Translations under genes and position numbers: made by a program
Shown: positions 6,832 to 11,424 of the stretch, one piece after another
How the letters are laid out: the number at the start of each line of letters is the position of its first letter
Position numbering within the stretch: position 1 is the first letter of the stretch
DNA from: Alphaproteobacteria bacterium
Lineage (GTDB): Bacteria > Pseudomonadota > Alphaproteobacteria > ATCC43930 > CGMCC-115725
Direction: 5' to 3'
Assembly: GCA_005888515.1 (NCBI GenBank)
Contig: VAZR01000386.1
Span: 1-11,424, forward strand
DNA length: 11,424 nucleotides
The notes under the pieces: generated by a model
Database searches by the model: none
The model's input: only the letters and a program-made list of their open reading frames with translations
Told to the model about the DNA's origin: nothing

Positions 6832-7392
6832 GTGAGCGCCGCCTATTGCCGTCTCGCGCCGGGCCATCCGTGGCACGGCCCCTATCATGATGGCGAATAC
6901 GGCTTCCCCGCCGAGGACGAGGCAGTGTTGTTTGAGCGGCTGGTGCTGGAGATCAACCAGGCAGGACTGTCCTGGCTGACGGTTCTGCAGAAACGCGCCG
7001 CCTTTCGCGCCGCGTTCGCTAGTTACGAAGTCGATCGGGTCGCCGCTTTCGGTGAAGCGGATACCGCTCGTCTGCTTGCTGATCCTGGCATCGTGCGCAA
7101 CCGCCTCAAAATCGCGGCGGTCATCGACAATGCCCGGGTGATCCAGCAGCTCCGTCAGTCGCATCGCTCGTTCCACGCTTGGCTCGAAGCGCATCATCCG
7201 CAGCCGCTGGAGGAGTGGACACGGCTGTTTCGCCGCCATTTCCGCTTCACCGGCGGGCTGATCGTCGGCGAATTCCTGATGAGCCTCGGCTATCTGCCTG
7301 GAGCGCATGAGCCGGATTGCCCAGTCTATCGCCGCATCCTTCCGCTGGCGCCGCCGTGGTCGCGCGCCGCCCCGGCACTCGGCGCAAATTGA
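6832..7392 (+). CDS. tag: DNA-3-methyladenine glycosylase I (Tag)
   Basis: A 186-residue base-excision repair enzyme that removes 3-methyladenine from alkylated DNA. GTG start, one base after the DUF1467 stop. The zinc-snap ligands appear in order: C6, H19 (PYHD), H159 (GAHE) and C163 (DCPVY). Active-site residues Y18, E40 in LVLEINQAGLSW and W48 are present, as is the conserved GIVRNRLKI (86-94). It appears complete and uninterrupted. From recall, proS often follows DUF1467 in related genomes, so tag here may be a lineage-specific neighbour. Bases 6974-7122 reappear inverted at the rnj/mce junction. Confidence 0.93.
   Translation: MSAAYCRLAPGHPWHGPYHDGEYGFPAEDEAVLFERLVLEINQAGLSWLTVLQKRAAFRAAFASYEVDRVAAFGEADTARLLADPGIVRNRLKIAAVIDNARVIQQLRQSHRSFHAWLEAHHPQPLEEWTRLFRRHFRFTGGLIVGEFLMSLGYLPGAHEPDCPVYRRILPLAPPWSRAAPALGAN
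6974..7122 (+). repeat. 149-bp inverted repeat, arm 2 (native copy inside tag)
   Basis: This is the source copy, coding for roughly residues 48-97 of the intact tag gene in its proper frame. The two arms are separated by 799 bases that hold mce, the DUF1467 gene and the 5' part of tag. Because this arm is embedded in an uninterrupted protein, it is the original and arm 1 is the displaced copy. Confidence 0.97.
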
Positions 7393-7417
7393 CGTTTTGG
7401 TAGAGTGTGAGCTAGGT
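7389..7417 (+). promoter_or_regulatory. Candidate sigma-70 promoter for the grrA-rSAM locus
   Basis: TTGACG (7389-7394, overlapping the tag stop) is followed after exactly 17 bases by CTAGGT (7412-7417). The -35 box matches consensus well and the -10 box only in part. It precedes a leader of about 60 bases before grrA, consistent with a separate transcription unit after tag. Prediction by eye only. Confidence 0.4.
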
Positions 7418-7421
7418 TGCC

Positions 7422-7450
7422 GACGGGCGGGTTTCATCGCCCAAGCCGTC
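7422..7450 (+). other. Leader hairpin upstream of grrA
   Basis: GACG (7422-7425) can pair with CGTC (7447-7450), enclosing a perfect GGGCG (7425-7429)/CGCCC (7438-7442) stem with loop GGTTTCAT; the two stems share one base and so compete slightly. It lies in the presumed 5' leader. It may be structural only; no riboswitch class is recognised. Confidence 0.3.
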
Positions 7451-7471
7451 GCGAACATCGATCTGTGATCA

Positions 7472-7479
7472 GGGGGAGG
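7472..7479 (+). promoter_or_regulatory. Strong ribosome binding site for the TTG-started grrA
   Basis: GGGGGAGG at 7472-7479 lies five bases before TTG 7485. It decides the start, because the first codon is the rare TTG. The good Shine-Dalgarno probably compensates for it. Confidence 0.65.
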
Positions 7480-7484
7480 GACCG

Positions 7485-7853
7485 TTGTCGCTGCCGCAGA
7501 AATATCTCAAGCTGGTATCGGAGCTCGCAGCCCGCGGGACCATCGGAGTGGCGCTGCTGCTTGGTGCTGCGGCATCGGGCGAAGCGCGCCAGGCCGCGGC
7601 TGATCAGCAGCCGACGCAGGCGCGAGACGAGCGCGTTTCGGAAAGGCTCGCCGCGATCCGCGAGGCTGTGTCGGCGCTCGCGGACTCCGAGGCGCAGACA
7701 CAACTTCCCGCCGGCGAACGCCGCCTCTCTTGGCACAATTGGGGAGGCGGCTGGGGCGGCGGAGGCGGAGGCTGGGGGTGGGGTCGGCCCTGGGGCAATT
7801 TCGGCTTCGGCGGACCCTGGAACAATTGGCGCAACGGGTGGGGTAATTTCTAA
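7485..7853 (+). CDS. grrA: GrrA/OscA-like Trp/Gly-rich RiPP precursor peptide
   Basis: 122 residues. TTG start with a strong upstream GGGGGAGG. Domains in order: a short basic N-terminus; a hydrophobic signal-like segment (about 18-31, GTIGVALLLGAAAS); a charged, helical leader (about 46-68) with ERLAAIREAVSALA, resembling the RLxxI leader helix of the GrrA/OscA1 family; and a core (about 80-122) with nine Trp and long Gly runs. The core holds five W-x-N triplets: W83-H-N, W103-G-N, W112-N-N, W115-R-N and W119-G-N. Family knowledge: such aromatic-x-Asn triplets are where GrrM/OscB-type radical SAM enzymes form three-residue cyclophanes (ring carbon to beta carbon). The enzyme gene starts 29 bases downstream. 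The modified peptide is probably exported; its function is unknown. An alternative reading is an unmodified Gly-rich surface protein. Confidence 0.82.
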   Translation: MSLPQKYLKLVSELAARGTIGVALLLGAAASGEARQAAADQQPTQARDERVSERLAAIREAVSALADSEAQTQLPAGERRLSWHNWGGGWGGGGGGWGWGRPWGNFGFGGPWNNWRNGWGNF

Positions 7854-7882
7854 TCCGGATCGCGCGTCGTAAGCGCAAGCCG

Positions 7883-9020
7883 ATGCCGCATATCCAGCTG
7901 GTGGTGATTCAGCCGACGCCGTTCTGCAATATCGACTGCCGGTACTGCTATCTGCCGGACCGCAGCAATAAGGCGGTTGTCAGCGAGGAAACCCTAGGCA
8001 ATTTTTTCTCGCAGATCTTCGCCTCCGGTTGGCTGCGGGACGGGTTAAGCGTTGTCTGGCATGCCGGTGAGCCGATGGTGCTCCCGATCGATTTCTACCG
8101 GCGCGCCTTTCGGCTGATCGACAGCATGAAGCCGCCCGACGTGGCGCTGACGCACGCGTTTCAGACCAATGGAACGCTGATTGATGACGCGTGGTGCGCG
8201 TTCTTCGCCGAGGAGACGGTCAATGTCGGGGTTAGCGTCGACGGTCCGCAGCGGCTGCACGACATTAATCGGCGCACCCGTGCCGGGAGCGGCACTTTCG
8301 ACAAGACCATCGCTGGGATCCGCCGGCTCCGCGAGCGCGGCATCCCATTTCATGTGATCTCGGTGCTGTCGGCCGAGAGCTTGGCCGCGCCGCGTGAGAT
8401 GTTCGACTTTTACATAGCCGAGGGCATCGACCGGATCTGCTTCAATGTCGAGGAGAGCGAGGGCGGCCACGTGTCGCGCTCCTTCGGCGAGTCCGGCATC
8501 GAGGGCGCCTATTACCGTTTCGACCCGTTTGGTGCTGCGCCCGACGGAGGGCATGTTTTTCAATCAGCTGGTCGACCCCTTTGCGGTCACCAGCATGGAT
8601 TGGGCCGGCAACATCGCGACCTTTTCGCCGGAGCTGCTCGGGCTGAAAAACGCCGTCTACGGCGATTTCATCCTCGGCAACATCAATCGCGACCGGCTGA
8701 CCGATATGGCGCACGGGCCCGCGCTGATCAGACTGCGTCAGGATATCGATGCCGGGGTCGAGATGTGCCGGCAAGGTTGCGAGTACTTCAGCATTTGCGG
8801 CGGCGGCGAGCCGGTCAACAAGCTGGCGGAGAACGGCAGCTTCGTCAGCACGGAAACGACCTATTGCCGGATGACCAAAATGCGGGCCACCGATCTCGTG
8901 CTCGATCTGCTGGATTTGCTCGGGCAGCGTGGACCCGAACTTTCGGATGCCGGCATTCGCAATTTGGGCGCCGGGCTTCTCGCGGGCGAAGCGAGGATCC
9001 CCGTTGCGCCGGTGGGTTGA
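7883..9020 (+). pseudogene. grrM: GrrM-like radical SAM/SPASM peptide-modifying enzyme, frameshifted
   Basis: Probably installs cyclophane crosslinks in the neighbouring precursor. Frame 1 (from ATG 7883) carries the radical SAM core: CxxxCxxC at C15/C19/C22 (PFCNIDCRYCYL), WHAGEP (59-64), FQTNGTL (93-99) and GVSVDGP (116-122). It is good to AYYRF (209-213). The C-terminal SPASM part continues in another frame from about 8526 (RLVLRPTEGMFFNQLVDPF), with cysteine codons at 8766, 8778, 8796 and 8865, CGGG, VNKLAENGSF and STETTYCR, ending at TGA 9018-9020. About 25 residues are missing between the parts. A repeated CCGTTT (8515-8520 and 8525-8530) flanks the join. As written, frame 1 runs on as nonsense to 9058 and lacks the auxiliary cluster domain, so the product would be inactive. 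Confidence 0.87.
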
Positions 9021-9039
9021 CGCGGGCGAACGGCCCGCG
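9021..9039 (+). terminator. GC hairpin directly after the rSAM stop
   Basis: CGCGGGC (9021-9027), loop GAACG, GCCCGCG (9033-9039): a perfect seven-pair stem starting at the first base after the stop codon. No T-run follows, so Rho-independent termination is doubtful. It may instead stabilise the 3' end or attenuate expression of the gene at 9076. Confidence 0.3.
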
Positions 9040-9075
9040 AACGCGGTGTTCAACTTGAAGGCGGGGATACGGCAG

Positions 9076-9792
9076 ATGCATCGGATCATTTTTGGCGTAA
9101 TCGCGGCCATGCTGCTGCAGGCCGGCTTTATCGGGTCGGCCCTGGCGCAAGGCGCGCAACCGGCCGGGCAGGGCGGTGGTCAGCAAGGCTATGAGGGAGC
9201 TGACCAAAGCGCCGCCGGACCGGCCGGCGCCAGCCGACCGCTGGAAATGCCGATTCTGTACGTGACGGGCATCGAGGTACTTCGCTCGTCGATGGACCCC
9301 AAAATCGACCTCATTCACGTAACCGGATTGGTCAGCTCGGTAGGTTGGAGCACGCCCCAGCTCGTGCCGTTCTTCTACGGCAAGCCGGCCGATGATGTTC
9401 TCGATCTGCAATTCATTGCCACCAGCCCACAGCAATCCCAGAAGGCCGAAGGCTTTGTGCCGGTCAGTGCGATGTTCACGCTCGAGCCGGGACATCCTTA
9501 TAAAGGCGTGCGGGTGCGCGCCGCCGACAACGCTCTCAATCTCAAACAACTTCCCGGCAGCGCCCATGCCGACGTCAAAGCCGATGACTGCAAGCAATGC
9601 ATGGGAAAGAAATTTGCCGAGAAGGGCAAATCACCGGCGGGTACAGCAAACGTCGTGCGGGAAGAGGACCTGCCGCGCGGCTTCCGCACGATTGTCCCGA
9701 CGCACGGGGTTACCGGCATTGTGCACAACCCGAACCGCATCAATCTGATTCTAGACGAAAACAACACGATCGTGATGGCGTTCTGGGAATAA
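9076..9792 (+). CDS. Secreted protein of unknown family with a CxxC motif, next to the rSAM gene
   Basis: 238 residues. ATG 9076 is chosen because it begins a classic signal peptide (MHRIIFGVIAAMLLQAG..., cleavage expected after ALA at 24). Earlier in-frame starts overlap the rSAM coding end. After a Gly/Gln-rich low-complexity linker (about 25-52) comes a beta-rich domain: PILYVTGIEVLRSS (59-72), LIHVTGLVSSVGW (79-91), PADDVLDLQFIA (104-115) and HPYKGVRVRAADN (140-152). Then DDCKQCMGKKF (171-181) with C172/C175, and a C-terminal stretch ending INLILDENNTIVMAFWE. I do not recognise a named family; I have a vague memory of similar proteins beside GrrM-type enzymes in alphaproteobacteria. It could bind or carry the modified peptide in the periplasm, but that is inference from position. 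CxxC could be redox-active or metal-binding. Confidence 0.8.
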   Translation: MHRIIFGVIAAMLLQAGFIGSALAQGAQPAGQGGGQQGYEGADQSAAGPAGASRPLEMPILYVTGIEVLRSSMDPKIDLIHVTGLVSSVGWSTPQLVPFFYGKPADDVLDLQFIATSPQQSQKAEGFVPVSAMFTLEPGHPYKGVRVRAADNALNLKQLPGSAHADVKADDCKQCMGKKFAEKGKSPAGTANVVREEDLPRGFRTIVPTHGVTGIVHNPNRINLILDENNTIVMAFWE

Positions 9793-9872
9793 GTGCTGAC
9801 ATCGGTCCCGACGAACGGGCGCGGCGAGCAACGCGGCTCGCCGCCCCCATGGGATGATAGGGACTGCGGTTC

Positions 9873-9884
9873 GCGTTATAACGC
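9873..9884. promoter_or_regulatory. 12-bp perfect palindrome upstream of the small secreted protein
   Basis: GCGTTATAACGC is self-complementary and lies 25 bases before ATG 9910, in the only 118-base non-coding gap of this part (9793-9909). It could be an operator for a dimeric regulator or overlap a -10 element (TATAAC). No regulator gene is nearby, so it is only a candidate. Confidence 0.35.
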
Positions 9885-9909
9885 CGGAACAGCCAAACAG
9901 AGGGACACC

Positions 9910-10185
9910 ATGTTGAAATCGGGGGTTTTCGCCAGTCTGCTGCTCACGAGCGTAATCGGCATCCCGGTTGCGTCAGAGGCACGTCCGGTAGTGCCGGAAG
10001 GCGCTCCGGGGATTTCGAATATTGTACCGGTTCAGGGTTATTGGGAGCGCTGCCGGTATTTGCGCGAGCGGATTCGCGAGATCGAGGGGCGCCTATACTC
10101 TGCGCCGCCCTGGGAACGGCCGCGCCTCGAACGTCGCCTGTTCGAAAGACGGGAGGAGTTTCGCGCGAGCTGCCGCCGGTATTAG
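9910..10185 (+). CDS. Small secreted two-cysteine helical protein, unknown function
   Basis: 91 residues. ATG 9910 follows AGAGGGA (9899-9905) and begins a signal peptide (MLKSGVFASLLLTSVIGIPV, likely cleaved near 24, ASEA). An earlier in-frame GTG at 9793 would bury this signal and is rejected. The mature part has a short Pro/Gly-rich stretch and then two highly charged helices, CRYLRERIREIEGRLY (48-63) and ERPRLERRLFERREEFRASC (69-88), joined by SAPPW. C48 and C88 sit at the open ends of the expected helical hairpin, so a disulfide could clamp it. Similar short periplasmic Arg/Glu-rich proteins occur in alphaproteobacteria, without known function to my knowledge. The link to the RiPP locus is by proximity only. 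Confidence 0.75.
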   Translation: MLKSGVFASLLLTSVIGIPVASEARPVVPEGAPGISNIVPVQGYWERCRYLRERIREIEGRLYSAPPWERPRLERRLFERREEFRASCRRY

Positions 10186-10227
10186 CCGGCCGGCACCCCC
10201 GAACCCGTCTGTCATAAAAGCACAAGG

Positions 10228-11424
10228 GTGAACCTCCAGCAGCAGCGCCCGGTGGATGCATCGGCGGTCGATGAGATCGCCCGTGCGCTGGCGGTGCACT
10301 CGATTTTCGCGCGCTTTGAGCCGCAGGCACTGCGCACCATCGCGGCGCGCTGCAGCTTCGCCGCGTTCCCGGCCGGCGAGAGGATCATGCACCAGGGCGA
10401 GCATGGCGGCTTCGCCCTGGTGATCCTCGAGGGCGAGGTCGACGTGTATGTCGAGATCCCGGCCGGGCTGATCCATATGGCGACGCTTGGGCCCGACCGG
10501 ATTGTCGGCGAGCTGGGCAGCGTCAGCGATGCGCCCCGCACGGCGACCGTGGTGGCGCGCAGCGCGGTGACGGCGCTGCGTGTCGACCGGGACGATCTGA
10601 TGAGCCTGGCCGCCGAATTTCCGTCGATCGGGATCGAGATCATCAGCGAGCTCGGGCAGCGCCTGCACAGCACCAACCAGTCGCTCGCCTATTTGACCTA
10701 CGCGGCGAATGCCTTGGCGCGCGACGAATACGATTCCGCGATGCTCGTAGAGCTGACAAACCAGTCGGGCGCGCTGGCGAGTTTTGCCCGCGCTTTCGCC
10801 GATATGGCGGCCGAGATCAGGGCCAAGCAGAGCCGCCGCGAGGAGATGCAGGCGGCCGCCGCGATCCAGCAATCGATCCTGCCCGGTCCGCTGTCTTCGA
10901 GTGACGGTACATCGCGCATCGATCTGCACGCGGATATGCGGCCGGCGCGCGAAATTGGCGGCGATTTCTTCGACTATTTCCTGATCGACGAGCACCGGCT
11001 GGCATTCACCGTCGCCGATGTCTCGGGAAAGGGCATCCCGGCGGCGCTGTTCATGGCGGTCTCCCGCACCGTCATGCGCAATACCGGTGCCGCCGATATG
11101 GCGGCGCGAATGGCGGATGCCAACCGCCTGCTCTCGGCCGAGAATGCCGCATGCATGTTCGTGACGTTGTTTCACGGCGTGCTCGAGCTGACGACGGGCC
11201 GGTTGCGATACTGCAATGCCGGTCATAACCCGCCCTATCTGCTGCGCGCCGGCGGCGCCCGCGAGACGCTGAAAGCGACCGGCATTCCGTTCGGGATCGA
11301 TCCCGACCGGCCCTATGGGATCGCCGAGACGACGCTCACTCCGGGTGATGCGCTGTTCCTGTTCAGCGACGGGATCACCGAGGCGTTCAGCCCGACCGAC
11401 GAGATCTTCGGCGAGGCGCGCCTC
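10228..11424 (+). CDS. cNMP-binding domain / SpoIIE-type PP2C phosphatase, 3' end outside window
   Basis: 399 codons are open to the window end. GTG 10228 is the first start after the in-frame stop at 10183-10185; the ribosome site is poor, and GTG 10252 is an alternative. Domain 1 (about 22-145) is a cyclic-nucleotide/Crp-type sensor fold: HSIFARFEPQAL, GERIMHQGEHG, VILEGEVDVYV, VGELGSVSDAPRTATVVA. A helical, probably coiled linker follows (about 145-212). Domain 2 (about 212-399) is a SpoIIE/RsbU PP2C phosphatase with AAIQQSILPG (211-220), REIGGDFFDYF (241-251), VADVSGKGIPAALF (262-275), CNAGHNPPYL (329-338) and LFLFSDGITEAF (377-388). The metal-binding aspartates D246, D264 and D381 are present. 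Likely role: signal-dependent dephosphorylation of an anti-sigma-factor antagonist. The sensed ligand is unknown. Confidence 0.92.
   Translation, partial: MNLQQQRPVDASAVDEIARALAVHSIFARFEPQALRTIAARCSFAAFPAGERIMHQGEHGGFALVILEGEVDVYVEIPAGLIHMATLGPDRIVGELGSVSDAPRTATVVARSAVTALRVDRDDLMSLAAEFPSIGIEIISELGQRLHSTNQSLAYLTYAANALARDEYDSAMLVELTNQSGALASFARAFADMAAEIRAKQSRREEMQAAAAIQQSILPGPLSSSDGTSRIDLHADMRPAREIGGDFFDYFLIDEHRLAFTVADVSGKGIPAALFMAVSRTVMRNTGAADMAARMADANRLLSAENAACMFVTLFHGVLELTTGRLRYCNAGHNPPYLLRAGGARETLKATGIPFGIDPDRPYGIAETTLTPGDALFLFSDGITEAFSPTDEIFGEARL

Noticed and set aside
6175..6973. Invertible (phase-variable) segment between the 149-bp arms
   Set aside because: Flipping the segment would not restore rnj or mce and would break tag; no recombinase is nearby.
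6811..7458. Minus-strand frame antisense to tag that contains the same peptide as the end of rnj
   Set aside because: The shared peptide arises only because arm 1 is an inverted copy of tag; neither translation resembles a protein family.
8445..9020. The SPASM half of the radical SAM gene as its own small protein
   Set aside because: Residues before about 8526 are out-of-frame readings of the SAM domain; the real similarity begins after the deletion point.

Overview
The window reads as a GC-rich alphaproteobacterial chromosome (Hyphomicrobiales/Rhodospirillales-like; the exact order is not resolvable by eye). Grounds: the gene order nuoL-nuoM-nuoN-birA-coaX-rnj-mce-DUF1467, the GC-rich codon use, and a CCCTCCCC-type paired intergenic palindrome of the kind scattered through such genomes. 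Every gene is on the + strand.

Region 1 (1-6830) is a tight housekeeping run. It holds the last codons of nuoL, a 154-bp gap with a double hairpin, then nuoM, nuoN, birA, coaX, ribonuclease J, methylmalonyl-CoA epimerase (mce) and a DUF1467 membrane protein. Several junctions overlap (TAATG at nuoM/nuoN; ATGA at nuoN/birA and coaX/rnj), which implies translational coupling. Region 2 (6832-7392) is tag, a DNA-3-methyladenine glycosylase I. Region 3 (7389-9792, perhaps to 10185) looks like a peptide-modification (RiPP) locus. It has its own candidate promoter, a GrrA/OscA-like precursor rich in Trp and Gly with five W-x-N motifs, a GrrM-like radical SAM/SPASM enzyme, a secreted CxxC protein of unknown family, and a small secreted helical protein with two cysteines. 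Region 4 (10228 to the window end) is a cNMP-binding/SpoIIE-type PP2C phosphatase that runs off the edge.

The most striking feature is damage to otherwise well-conserved genes. nuoN has an apparent in-frame loss of about 35-40 residues, including a membrane helix. rnj has lost about 33 codons with a frameshift at ~5567. The 3' end of rnj and the start codon of mce are replaced by a perfect 149-bp inverted copy of the inside of tag (6026-6174 = reverse complement of 6974-7122). The radical SAM gene has lost about 25 codons with a frameshift at ~8520. All four lesions lie within 5.7 kb, and two hit genes that are normally needed for growth. The simplest reading is therefore template-switching or assembly damage (for example amplification chimeras). 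A real degenerate or rearranged locus is possible and needs read-level evidence.

Functionally, region 1 combines the last membrane subunits of respiratory complex I with biotin attachment, CoA synthesis, RNA decay and propionyl-CoA breakdown. Region 3 would make an exported Trp-rich peptide with side-chain crosslinks, if an intact enzyme copy exists in the source organism.
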